Shown here: piece by piece, positions 19,829-28,698 of the stretch
Position numbering within the stretch: position 1 is the first letter of the stretch
Layout: each line of letters begins with the position of its first letter
NCBI GenBank assembly: GCA_901472405.1
Contig: LR590463.1
Coordinates: 2,976,001-3,040,000 of the forward strand
Origin: Serratia rubidaea
GTDB taxonomy: Bacteria; Pseudomonadota; Gammaproteobacteria; Enterobacterales; Enterobacteriaceae
Length of the DNA stretch: 64,000 nt
Reading direction: 5' to 3'
Notes under the pieces: generated by a model
The model's input: only the letters and a program-made list of their open reading frames with translations
The model's database searches: none
Told to the model about the DNA's origin: nothing
Translations under genes and position numbers: made by a program

Positions 19829-21824
19829 TTACGCCGCCGCGTCTGGCAGCAGTTTTTCACGGTTCAGCGTCTGCAGCGCCGACACATCGACGATCAGCGC
19901 CACGCTGCCGTCGCCCAGAATGGTCGCTGCGGAAATCCCCGGCACCTTGCGGTAATTGCTTTCCAGGTTTTTCACCACCACCTGATGCTGGCCAATTAGC
20001 TGATCCACCAGCAGCGCGTAGCGCCGGCCGGCGCTTTGCAGGATCACCACGATGCCCTGCGTCGCTTCGGTTTTCGCCCCGGCGACGTCGAAGATGCGGT
20101 ACAGCTCGACCAGCGGCAGATATTCGCCGCGCACCTGCAGCACCCGCTCACCGCCGGCCAGCGGATGCAGGTCTTCCGCCTGCGGCTGCAGCGACTCCAT
20201 CACCGCGTTCAGCGGCAGGATAAAGACCTCTTCATTGACCTTGACCGACATGCCGTCCAGGATCGCCAGCGTCAGCGGCAGCAAAATACGAATCGAGGTG
20301 CCCTTGGACGCCTGCGAATGGATTTCCACATGGCCGCCCATCTCCTGAATATTTCTTTTCACCACATCCATGCCGACGCCGCGGCCGGAGACGTCGGTCA
20401 CCTGCTCAGCGGTGGAAAAGCCCGGCGCGAAGATCAGCATGCCCACCTCTTCGTCGCTCATGCTGTCGCTGACCGCCAGCCCCTGCGCGGCCGCCTTGGC
20501 CAGGATCTTCTCCCGATTCAGCCCGGCGCCGTCGTCGGTCACCTCAATGCAGATATTGCCGCCCTGATGCTCCGCCGACAGGATCAGGTTGCCGACCTCC
20601 GGCTTGCCCGCCGCCAGGCGCGCCTGCGGATCTTCAATCCCGTGGTCCAGGCTGTTGCGCACCAGGTGGGTCAGCGGGTCGATAATGCGCTCTATCAGGC
20701 TCTTATCCAGTTCGGTGGAACTGCCCTGCAGGGTTAACTCCACCCGTTTATTCAGTTTGCCGGCCAGATCCCGCACCAGCCGCGGGAAGCGGCTGAACAC
20801 GTACTCCATCGGCATCATGCGGATCGACATCACCGACTCCTGCAGATCGCGCGCGTTGCGCTCCAGCTGGCTCATGCTGTTGAGCAGGTCGCCGTGGGCT
20901 ACCGGGTCCAGCGTGCCGGAACGCTGCGCCAGCATCGACTGGGTGATCACCAGCTCGCCGACCAGGTTGATCAGCTGATCCACCTTTTCCACCGCCACGC
21001 GAATACTGCTGGACTCCGTTGTCGCTTTGCTGCGCGGCTTTGGCGCTTCCGCAGCCGCAGCCGCCGGCGCGGCGACGTGCGGCGCCGGCGCGGTCGGTTC
21101 CGCTGTCGTTACGGCCTCTGAAGTCTCTGCAGCCTCGGCGGCGGCAAACGCGATCTGTTCCGGCTCCAGCACAAAACAGAGCACCGCGCTGATATCCTCT
21201 GCGCTGACCGACGTCAGCAGCGTCACCGACAGGCTGCTGTCGCTCTGCTGCGGATTGTGCACTTCGCCGAGATTGCCCAGCTCTTCCAGCAGCAGCGGTA
21301 TTTCGTTCGGTTTCAGGTCGGTCAGAGAGATATGCAGTCCGCCGTTGCCGGCAGCTGCTGGCGGCGGCGACGCCTCTACGGCTGCTTCAGCCTCTGCGGC
21401 CGCGGCAGCCGGCAGCGCGGGAGCGTCCTGTTGCGCTTCCAGCGCCAACTGCCGCAGCGCCTGACAGATGTAGGCAAAGCTGTCGGCATCGGGTTGTTGT
21501 GACGTTTTATAGGCGTCCAGTTGCTTCCTGCATAATGTCTTTGGTTTCCAGAAAACAGGTTGATAATCTCGGTGCTCAGGCTCATTTCCTGGCGCCGCGC
21601 GCTGTCCAGCAGGTTTTCCAACAGATGGGTGGTTTCCTGCAGGATGGTAAAACCGAAGGTGGCCGCCCCGCCTTTAATCGAATGGCCGCGCGGAAAATGG
21701 CGTTCAGCGGTTCAATGTCCGGCGCCAGCGGATCCAGTTCCAGCAGGTGCTGCTCCATATCGGCCAGCAGTTCATCTGCCTCATCAAAAAAAGTCTGATA
21801 AAAAGCGCTAATATCCATACTCAC
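19829..21824 (-). CDS. cheA: Chemotaxis histidine kinase CheA, three frameshifts near the N-terminus
   Basis: CheA phosphorylates itself and then CheY and CheB. It starts at GTG 21824 (SMDISAFYQTFFDEADELLA). Phospho-acceptor His48 (FRAAHSIKGG) falls on a frameshift near 21690, where one C is lost. An extra T near 21555 and an extra G near 21530 follow within EIINLFLETKDIMQEQLD. From about 21450 the frame is clean: CheY-binding P2 domain, dimerisation, ATPase (LVRNSLDHGIEDPQ, VTDDGAGLNREK, GRGVGMDVVKRNI) and the CheW-like C-terminus. Corrected length is 664 residues against 654 in E. coli, the extra being an Ala-rich linker. Confidence 0.92.
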
Positions 21825-21854
21825 GGGATCACCTCTACTGTGAGACGCTGTGGG

Positions 21855-22893
21855 TTAGTCGATGGGCCTGCCGCCGGCGCCGGCGGGATGGCCGTCGTCG
21901 GTCCCTCCGGCGGTGGCGCCGACGAGGGTTGAAACGTCCGTCGCTGACGGCAGAGCCGCCGCCCTCCCCTGGCTGCGGCGTCTGCGTCGCCGCCTCGGCT
22001 GAAACCGGAGAAGACGGTGCGGCAGGCTGCGGCGCAGTTGCTTCAGCGCCAACGGCTGACTGATTTCCGTTGCTCGCTTTTCGCGTTTTCATGTTCGATC
22101 CTGCTGCGTTTGTTTGTTCAGCACCAGAATCGTGATGCGACGGTTCATCGAATCATCCGCCCCGCGCTGCTTCAGACTCATGGTGGCGGCATGCCACCAC
22201 CCGCAGGCACTTTGCCTTCCGCCAGCCCGCCGGCAATCAGCTCGCGTCGTGAGGCATTGGCGCGGTCGGCAGACAGCTCCCAGTTGCTGTAATAGCGCTC
22301 ACCGGTGGCGTAAGGCAGGTCGTCGGTATGGCCCGACAGGCTGATTTTATTGGGTAAATCATTCAGAATTGGCGCAATGGCCGCAAAATATCGCGCATAT
22401 GGTCCTCCACCTGCGCGCTGCCGGTTTTGAACATCGGCCGGTTCTTGCGTCGATAATCTGAATGCGCAGCCCCTCATCCATCAGGTTAATCAGCAGATGC
22501 GGCCGCAGTTCCGCAGGCGCGGGTCGGACTCAATCAGTTGATCCAATCGCTCGCGCAGCTTGTTGAACCGTCGCGCCTCCGCCTGTGCTCGGCATCCGTC
22601 TGCTTTTTCACCAACCCGTCCTGCTGGGTGGGATCGTCACGCCGCCGGGAATCGGCTGCTTTCGGCGCTGCTCTTGTTGCCGCGGTCAGGGCCACTTTCA
22701 GCGGCGTACGGAAATACTCGGCAATTTGGTCAGTTCCTGCGGGACTGGCGATAGCCAGCAGCCACATCACCAGAAAGAACGCCATCATCGCCGTCATAAA
22801 ATCGGCGTAGGCAATCTTCCAGGAGCCGCCGTGATGCGCGTTATGATGCGCCTTGCGTTTGCGAACCAGAACGACCGGATGATTCTGCTTCAT
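21855..22893 (-). CDS. motB: Flagellar stator protein MotB, many frameshifts
   Basis: MotB anchors the proton-driven stator to peptidoglycan. It starts at ATG 22893 ([20 protein letters not shown]); the single membrane helix with the proton-carrying Asp is [20 protein letters not shown]. The OmpA-like peptidoglycan-binding domain is recognisable at [20 protein letters not shown] and [20 protein letters not shown]. At least eight small indels lie between 22100 and 22800, some cancelling each other. The frame after [11 protein letters not shown] is uncertain: the stop could be the TAA at 21855 or one at 21835, so the end is approximate. The start overlaps the motA stop. Confidence 0.82.
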
Positions 22894-23777
22894 GCCGCTC
22901 ATCTTCCGCTGCCTGCTGCGCCGGCGCCCGCACCTGACGCACATGCTCTTCCAGCTCCACAAAAGGACGGACGCTCCGTGGCGTACAGGGTTTTACGGCC
23001 GAATTCGACGGCGATTTGCGGCGCGTAGCCGTTCAGACTGGAGAGCAGCGTGACCTTGATGCACTGCATCATTTTGACGTTTCTCGCGCTCTTTTGCCGC
23101 AGCAGGGTGGCAAGCGGAGAAATAAACCCGTAGGCCAGCAAGATCCCGAGAACGTCCCCACCATCGCATTGGCGATCAGCGCCCCCAGCTCCGCCGCCGG
23201 CCGTCGGCCGAGGCCAGCGCGTGCACCACGCCCATCACCGCGGCGACGATACCGAACGCCGGCAGCGAGTCGCCGACCATCGCCAGGCTGCCTGCCGGCA
23301 CTTCGCTTTCCTGCTCGAAGGTTTCAATCTCTTCATCCATCAGCGCTTCAATTTCAAACGCGTTCATATTGCCGGCTCACCATCAGCCTTAAATAGTCGG
23401 TAATAAATTCCACTAAATGGTTATCGGCAAGAATGCGCGGATAATTAGAGAAAATTTCACTCTCCTGCGGGTTATCGATATCGAACTCCAGCGACAGCAT
23501 CCCCTGCTGGCGCGATTTGGACAGCAGGCGAAACAGCAGCGCCATCAGATCCATATACAGCGCTTTGTTGTATTTTGAGCGGCGCATCAGCGTCGGCATG
23601 GCGCGCAGCGTGGCCTTGATCGCTTTGCCGTTATTACCGACGATAAACGCGCCGACCCGGCGCCGCCGATAATCAGGAATTCCGCCGGCTGATACAGCGC
23701 GCCAAGGTGCCGCCCACGATCATGTAGCCGCCAAATACCGTGGCCAGAACCACTACGTAACCCAAAATAACTAACAC
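22890..23777 (-). CDS. motA: Flagellar stator protein MotA, many frameshifts
   Basis: MotA is the four-helix stator subunit that acts on the rotor protein FliG. I choose GTG 23777 (VLVILGYVVVLATVFGGYMI) because AAGGA lies 6 bases upstream; E. coli motA also uses GTG. Recognisable stretches are ATLRAMPTLMRRSKYNKALY, EIEALMDEEIETFEQESEVP and VGDSLPAFGIVAAVMGVVHA. Also seen are LLAYGFISPLATLLRQKSA and NGYAPQIAVEFGRKTLY. They lie in changing frames because of indels near 23720, 23670, 23375, 23210, 23160, 23085, 22965 and 22900. The total span of 888 bases equals the E. coli gene. The stop overlaps motB as ATGA once one missing G is restored. Confidence 0.85.
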
Positions 23778-23834
23778 ACGCATTCCTTACTTAAACGAGG
23801 TGGATGGAGGACGGGAGCAATGCCAAACGCCATC

Positions 23835-23883
23835 GTAGCGGCGCAATAATCTGCGCCGAGGGGAGCTGCCGGACTCCCCCTAC
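23835..23883. repeat. Convergent pair of GTAG-type REP palindromes
   Basis: Two short palindromes face each other. On the plus strand GTAG (23835-23838) is followed by CGGCGCA/TGCGCCG arms (23839-23845 and 23852-23858). On the minus strand GTAG (23883-23880) is followed by GGGGAG/CTCCCC arms (23879-23874 and 23865-23860). A GTAG tetranucleotide leading a GC-rich palindrome is the form described for REP elements mobilised by RAYT transposases, and inverted pairs are called BIMEs. It lies between flhC and motA. Similar single copies occur at 30676-30699 and 53213-53237. Confidence 0.6.
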
Positions 23884-23907
23884 GAATGGGTGATAAATTG
23901 ATGCCGC

Positions 23908-23928
23908 AAGCCGGAGGAACTCCGGCTT
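23908..23928 (-). terminator. Hairpin overlapping the flhC stop
   Basis: AAGCCGGAG and CTCCGGCTT form perfect 9-base arms around a 3-base loop and include the flhC stop region. No run of T follows directly, so it may be a weak terminator or an mRNA-stabilising stem between flhDC and the mot-che genes. Confidence 0.45.
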
Positions 23929-24508
23929 ACATTGCGCGTTTAACCGGCTCGTCCAGCAGTTGTGGAATAATATCGGCCAGCTGCGGCGAAAGTTTACGTC
24001 TTTTTACCGCGCGGGATGGGGGTTGGCATAAACTGCAGACAAAATTGTTCAGCGGCTGGTGCGCATGAGTGATAAAAGGTACCGCCGCAGCAGCTGCAGG
24101 CGGAGAGCTGCAGCATATCGCTGTCGACAAAGCGCACCAGCGTCCAGGCGCGGGTCAGCGCCAGCAGCGGCGGCTCGCCCGGCTGCTGGGGGCACTGCTC
24201 CAGATACAACCGGTAGGCCTTGATGACCGCCTCGACGCCCGTACATTGTCCGCTTTTTAGCAGGAAGCAATAGGCGTTATAAAACATCGACGAATGGATG
24301 TTATGTTCCCAGGTCATAAACCAGTCGGTAGAGAACGGCAGCATGCCTTTCGGCGGCGGGCTGCCGCGCAGTTCCTTGTACAACTTGATTAATCGGCCGC
24401 GGCTGAGCTGCGTCTCGCTTTCCAGCATCTGCAGACGCGCCCCAGAGCGATCAGTTCCATGGCGAGCTGGATATCCTTGGCTTCCTTGACAATACTCTTA
24501 TCCGCCAT
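23927..24508 (-). CDS. flhC: Flagellar master regulator subunit FlhC, two frameshifts
   Basis: FlhC joins FlhD in the FlhD4C2 activator of class 2 flagellar promoters and provides most DNA contacts. From ATG 24508 the protein reads [21 protein letters not shown] missing G near 24433 shifts it into [20 protein letters not shown] and onward. An extra T near 24080 shifts again inside the zinc-binding region, where the four cysteines lie in SCCGGTF and CSLCQPP (two CxxC pairs). Corrected length is 193 residues, against 192 in E. coli. It starts 2 bases after flhD stops. Confidence 0.93.
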
Positions 24509-24510
24509 CT

Positions 24511-24870
24511 TCAGGCCCTTTTCTTCATCGCGCCGTCCTGTTTCTCGGAAAGCTCTTGCAATAAATGGCTTGAAAGCAAAATCCCGGTATGGATCTGCTG
24601 CAGGTCATCGACACGCGACTCTTTCGTCAGCTGCGTGACGGTTTGATGATCGTTAAAACGGAAATGGCACACCAGCTGGTTGGTTTCCGCCAGCTTGACC
24701 ATTTGCGGCAAGGTTAAATGCGACAGCGCGTCAGCCATATCCTCATCAATCCCCAGACGGAACATTGCCGAAGCTTTTTCATCATTAATCAAACGCTGTG
24801 CTAAAAGTAAGTACGACAGGTTGATGTCGTATATATGCTTAAGTAATTCAGACGTACCCATATTTCCCAT
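24511..24870 (-). CDS. flhD: Flagellar master regulator subunit FlhD
   Basis: FlhD is the partner subunit of FlhD4C2, at the top of the flagellar cascade. The 119-residue product is intact. The conserved core is [20 protein letters not shown], followed by [20 protein letters not shown] and [20 protein letters not shown], with the cysteine of the dimer interface in VCHF. ATG 24870 and ATG 24861 ([12 protein letters not shown]) are both possible; the second matches E. coli better. A leader of about 250 bases carries the RcsAB box. Confidence 0.97.
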   Translation of the reverse strand: MGNMGTSELLKHIYDINLSYLLLAQRLINDEKASAMFRLGIDEDMADALSHLTLPQMVKLAETNQLVCHFRFNDHQTVTQLTKESRVDDLQQIHTGILLSSHLLQELSEKQDGAMKKRA

Positions 24871-25104
24871 CCCGACAGACTATGTTTAAAAACATACGCT
24901 GGGTGATAATTTTATCGCCCGTGACTTGGGTTTTTTCGACGTTGGCAAATGAATCCCTGATTATCATCCGTGAAAAAAACTGCCGATTTCACACTCGCGG
25001 AGCGTCATTCAGTAAATGCTTTGCACTCAAAATACACATGAATAGATATGCACCATCCTGTTCAGCAAGGGGCTGAATCACGATGAATCTTTCTTACAAG
25101 TTAA

Positions 25105-25118
25105 TAGGATTATTCCTA
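25105..25118 (-). promoter_or_regulatory. RcsAB box in the flhDC leader
   Basis: The minus strand reads TAGGAATAATCCTA, with TAGGA/TCCTA arms. The published E. coli flhDC box, TAGGAAAAATCTTA, is bound by RcsB-RcsA and represses motility. Relative to the predicted start near 25122 it covers about +5 to +18, matching the reported E. coli position. This would let envelope stress repress flagella in this organism. Confidence 0.8.
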
Positions 25119-25128
25119 AACAACAGCA

Positions 25129-25158
25129 ACTCTACCCCTGAACCGTTAGCACACACAA
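25129..25158 (-). promoter_or_regulatory. Predicted flhDC sigma-70 promoter
   Basis: On the minus strand TTGTGT (25158-25153) and TAGAGT (25134-25129) are separated by 18 bases, predicting a start near 25122. The hexamers are weak, as expected for an activator-dependent promoter. The CRP site centre at 25194.5 then falls near -72, close to the -71.5 reported for E. coli flhDC class I activation. The distances to CRP and RcsAB sites support the assignment more than the hexamers do. Confidence 0.6.
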
Positions 25159-25186
25159 CGCAGGTGTACGGCAATTTTAAATACAA

Positions 25187-25202
25187 TGTGATCGCGATCA
25201 CA
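25187..25202. promoter_or_regulatory. Perfect CRP-cAMP binding site upstream of flhD
   Basis: TGTGATCGCGATCACA is a perfect 16-bp palindrome with both conserved half-sites TGTGA and TCACA at the standard 6-base spacing. It stands about 320 bases upstream of the flhD start codon and about 72 bases upstream of the predicted start of transcription. It predicts catabolite-controlled activation of the flagellar cascade, as known in E. coli and Serratia. Confidence 0.92.
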
Positions 25203-26283
25203 AAAATGAACTGATTTTGATTCAAATATTGGATGAGTAGCACTTTTTTTGCACAACTTGGAGCACAAAAAAACGGCACAAGTAAAAAAACGTCTTAAAA
25301 GAGATATTTATCAGCCAAAAAAATAGCTTTTTTAGATCAATTCGAACAAAAGCGTCACCAAAGCGAAATCACAGAACAAAAATCTGCATATCTCGGATAA
25401 ATGCAGAGTAAATAGCTAGTTAACGGCAGTTCAATCCTCAGCACGCTAAGAGTTAGCCTTGTTAACTATAAGGTTATCTACATATAAGATAGCGCAAAAA
25501 GTGCGGATTTAACTGCATCGCTATTCGGCAATAGAGAATAATCCCAGGAAAACGTAGTGCCGACGCCGCGCTAAAGCCAAGAGATGTAACAAAGCATATC
25601 CACAGTTACGCAATGCCGTCATAAAATAAAGTTATGAAATCCGTTAATCTTACTATCGGCACAATTATTTATTCCTTTAATTGTTTTTTTCTACTTCTCA
25701 ACCGCAATTATCTGACGATGCAACAGCCGAATTAATAGCACGCCAGCGAATGTCATATTCTCGACGTTAGTTCTGTGAATGTTTTTTATTTATTCTTTGA
25801 GAAAATGTTATGCGTCTTACATCAGTCAGTGCGCCGGCACCTGCCGGCTCCTCTCTCTGCGAAGGGCCAATATACCGATCTCTTTTACCGCCGGGGTTCG
25901 CACTGGCGAACATCTTTTACACATTCCCGCCATCGTTCCGCTCTGCTGCGCACCGGGCAGATATGACGCAGTACCGCCGACGCCAGTCGAAAATAGTTAA
26001 CGCACCGCGACTGACATAAATCTGAAAATGTAGCCCGCATACGCCCGCCAGCTTAAGACTAGGCTGAATTCATAAAAAATCACGCGTTGCCGCATTGCTG
26101 ACAGCTCACGGGCATATTACTATTCTGGCGTTTACAGGCACCTGACGCGTTATTTTTTCGCTAGCGCTCGTTTTTCGCCATAATTGTTACTTTTTAGTCT
26201 GTCGTCCATACACGACAACGGTGCAATCACTCTACACCAGTGATTTTCCCCAATCACAACTATTAACAGGCTATATTTAAATC
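25203..26283. other. AT-rich intergenic region upstream of flhDC, no gene seen
   Basis: About 1.1 kb of AT-rich sequence lies between the CRP site of flhDC and the Hha-like gene. Open frames here (for example 25775-26019) overlap each other in several frames, have no ribosome binding site and look random. AT-rich DNA upstream of flhDC is a usual target of H-NS and other nucleoid proteins and of distal regulators. I see no further clear operator. Confidence 0.6.
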
Positions 26284-26499
26284 ATGACAACGACCTTAGA
26301 ATACCTGATGACATTTCGTAAATGCTCCAGCCTGGACAGCCTGGAAAAGGTTTATGACAAGCTGCACTACTCTATTGATAATGATACAGAAATGGGCAAC
26401 ATGTACCGCGCGGCGGATCATCGGCGTGCCGAGCTGGTTTCAGGCAAGCTGTTTGACCTGGGTAAAATTCCTAAAACATTATGGGCACGCGTGCTTTAA
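26284..26499 (+). CDS. Hha/YmoA-family small nucleoid-associated protein
   Basis: The 71-residue product aligns by eye with Hha and YmoA, small proteins that bind H-NS and modulate silencing of horizontally acquired and environmental genes. Shared features are [20 protein letters not shown] (compare TDYLMRLRKCQTIDTLERV in Hha) and [16 protein letters not shown] (compare AADHRLAELTMNKLYD). It also ends in a short [10 protein letters not shown] tail like IPSSVWKFIR. It is more divergent than the core-genome Hha and is flanked by AT-rich DNA beside flhDC. The ribosome binding site is weak. The family call is fairly firm; the target genes are unknown. Confidence 0.8.
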   Translation: MTTTLEYLMTFRKCSSLDSLEKVYDKLHYSIDNDTEMGNMYRAADHRRAELVSGKLFDLGKIPKTLWARVL

Positions 26500-26657
26500 T
26501 TTTTCCTCATCCCCCCATGACGCGCGCAACGGTATTTATCTTTTATTGCTAAATAAAGGCTTTTCAGAAAATTTATTGTCGCGCGTGATGAAAAACACGG
26601 ATATTTCCCTCATCTGCTTCTACGATTATTTATCGGGACAATAGATGGAGAGGAAAT

Positions 26658-27077
26658 ATGGGATATCAAAAGGTACTGGTCGCCGTTGCCGTTGCCGCCG
26701 ACAGCCAGGTATTAGTGCAAAAAGCGGTCTCCATCGTCCGCCCCTATAACGGACAGATCACATTGCTCAGCATGGTGGCCAATCCGGAACTGTATAATAG
26801 TTTCGCCGGCCCGATGCTCGGCGATCTGCGTAATCTGATGGAAGAAGAGACCCGCCTGTTCCTGGAACAGCTCCGTCAGCAGGCCGGCTATCCCATCGCC
26901 GATTTACTGGTAGTGCAGGGAGAGCTGGGAGACGGCCTGACTTACGCCAATCAGCAACGCAGCTTTGATCTGGTTATTTGCGGCAACCACAGCGACCACC
27001 TGATGAACAAACTGAGCTGCTCGGCCGCGCGGTTTATCGATACCAGCCAGACCGATGTGCTGATCGTACCGCTCTAG
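26658..27077 (+). CDS. uspC: Universal stress protein UspC
   Basis: UspC is a small cytoplasmic universal stress protein; in E. coli uspC also lies beside flhDC and affects motility and salt stress. The 139-residue product is full length: GYQKVLVAVAVAADSQVLVQ, ANPELYNSFAGPMLGDLRNL, and FDLVICGNHSDHLMNKLSCS, then SAARFIDTSQTDVLIVPL. As in E. coli UspC, the GxxG-type nucleotide motif of ATP-binding Usps is not clear. AGAGGAAAT stands directly before the ATG. The next gene, curA, is separated by 86 bases. Confidence 0.92.
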   Translation: MGYQKVLVAVAVAADSQVLVQKAVSIVRPYNGQITLLSMVANPELYNSFAGPMLGDLRNLMEEETRLFLEQLRQQAGYPIADLLVVQGELGDGLTYANQQRSFDLVICGNHSDHLMNKLSCSAARFIDTSQTDVLIVPL

Positions 27078-27163
27078 CAGCGCGCAGCATTTTCCGTTGG
27101 CTGATTTTCGCCGCTTCTGACTAGACTGAGTGAGTGCTGGTATTCACAGATCGGGAGTGCTCC

Positions 27164-28198
27164 ATGTCTCAACCATCGCCAAATAACCGCCGAATCGTGC
27201 TCGCTTCACGGCCGCACGGCGAACCCACAGCAGAAAATTTACGCCTGGAAACGGCCGAAGTACCGCAGCCTGCCGCAGGCCAGGCGTTGCTGCGCACCGT
27301 CTATCTGTCGCTCGACCCTTATATGCGCGGCCGGATGAGCGACGCCCCGTCTTACGCTCCCCCGGTGGCAGTCGGCGACGTGATGGTCGCCGGCGCCGTA
27401 TCGCGGGTCGTCGCCTCGCATCACCCGGACTTTACCCCCGGCGATTGGGTGGTGGGGAGTACCGGCTGGCAGGATTACTCGCTGACCGACGGCAGCAACG
27501 TGCGCAATCTTGGCGCGCAGCTGAAACATCCCTCACGCCTGCTTGGGGTATTGGGCATGCCCGGCTTTACCGCCTATATGGGACTCCTGGATATCGGCCA
27601 GCCGCAGCCTGGTGAAACCGTGGTGGTCGCGGCCGCCAGCGGCGCGGTAGGTTCGGTTGTCGGCCAGGTGGCGAAACTGAAAGGCTGCCGCGTGGTCGGC
27701 ATCGCCGGCGGCGCGGAGAAATGCCGCTATGTCCGCCAAGAGCTACAGTTTGACGAGTGTATCGATCACCGCGCCGACGATTTTGCCAGGCAGCTCGCCC
27801 AGGCCTGCCCGGACGGCATTGACGTTTATTTTGAAAACGTCGGCGGTGCGGTGTTCGACGCCGTCATGCCGCTGCTGAACGCCAAAGCGCGCATCCCCGT
27901 CTGCGGTATTATCGCGCAATATAACGCCACCGCCCTGCCCGACGGCCCGGACCGCCTGCCAGCGTTACAGGCGCTGATTCTGCGTAAGCGTATCCGCATG
28001 CAGGGTTTTATCATTTTTGACGACTACGCGCCGCGCTTCAGTGAGTTTCTGCAGCAGATGGAAACCTGGGTCGATCAAGGGCATATCAAATTCCGTGAAG
28101 ATGTCATTGACGGTCTCGAAAACGCCCCGCAGGCCTTTATCGGCCTGCTTAAAGGAAAGAACTTCGGCAAACTGATCGTTCGCGTCACAGCGGAATAA
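27164..28198 (+). CDS. curA: NADPH-dependent oxidoreductase of the CurA/YncB type
   Basis: A medium-chain dehydrogenase/reductase that reduces activated double bonds with NADPH; E. coli CurA reduces curcumin. I choose ATG 27164 with GGGAG upstream (344 residues) over an in-frame start at 27134. The N-terminal GroES-like domain has RTVYLSLDPYMRGRMSD, typical of this leukotriene-dehydrogenase-like group. The Rossmann motif is VVVAAASGAVGSVVGQVAK near residue 155, and VYFENVGGAVFDAVMPLLN follows. There are no zinc ligands, as usual for the group. A hairpin follows the stop. Confidence 0.9.
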   Translation: MSQPSPNNRRIVLASRPHGEPTAENLRLETAEVPQPAAGQALLRTVYLSLDPYMRGRMSDAPSYAPPVAVGDVMVAGAVSRVVASHHPDFTPGDWVVGSTGWQDYSLTDGSNVRNLGAQLKHPSRLLGVLGMPGFTAYMGLLDIGQPQPGETVVVAAASGAVGSVVGQVAKLKGCRVVGIAGGAEKCRYVRQELQFDECIDHRADDFARQLAQACPDGIDVYFENVGGAVFDAVMPLLNAKARIPVCGIIAQYNATALPDGPDRLPALQALILRKRIRMQGFIIFDDYAPRFSEFLQQMETWVDQGHIKFREDVIDGLENAPQAFIGLLKGKNFGKLIVRVTAE

Positions 28199-28209
28199 CC
28201 TGCCCGTAC

Positions 28210-28234
28210 CCGCCGGGGAGTCCTTTCCCGGCGG
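28210..28234 (+). terminator. Hairpin after curA
   Basis: CCGCCGGG at 28210-28217 pairs perfectly with CCCGGCGG at 28227-28234 across a 9-base loop, 12 bases after the curA stop. It lacks a following T-run, so termination is probable by position but not proved by sequence. Confidence 0.5.
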
Positions 28235-28551
28235 CACAACTCGGATTCAACTCAACTCATTAGCTTAATTGCAAGAAAAAACCTAGAAACCTGCCATCTC
28301 CCCCCCTCAGCAAGTGGGTGTTTTATAACCAACAAACGCCTCCTTACATCCACCAGAAATGAGATTTATCCGAAATAACATTCGATTAATTTATATATTT
28401 CTTTAGATTTATCATGTAAATGGTAAGGATAGAAAATCAGCGAAAAGTTAATTTTCGTTAAAAAATAGTTTTAATTAAGAGGGTTAAGAGACGTATGACT
28501 CATTAGCTTTTGGTATTACCATTTAACCAAAGCATACACGAGGGAAATGGG

Positions 28552-28698
28552 ATGCATTTTAACTCGCTGTTTATATTGCATAAAAATAAAAAATTGCGTA
28601 AGTTAGTTTCACCAAAATGGGTTAAAGGCCATCATTTTGCAAATGCCTATAGCTATTGTAAACTGCAGCCAAACCCGTGGATGTGTAAAAATTGTTAA
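28552..28698 (+). CDS. Possible small protein, 48 residues, unknown
   Basis: ATG 28552 follows AGGGAAATGGG and opens a 48-residue frame: HFNSLFILHKNKKLRKLVSP, then a middle with several His, and a tail CKLQPNPWMCKNC. It is basic, AT-rich, and ends with a CxxC motif. I do not recognise it. It lies alone between curA and the T6SS genes; the 300 bases before it are AT-rich and may hold a promoter. It could equally be chance. Conservation of the CxxC tail in relatives would decide. Confidence 0.3.
   Translation: MHFNSLFILHKNKKLRKLVSPKWVKGHHFANAYSYCKLQPNPWMCKNC

Noticed and set aside
25775..26019. Three overlapping short frames upstream of the Hha-like gene
   Set aside because: They overlap in different frames in AT-rich DNA, with no binding site and no recognisable protein.
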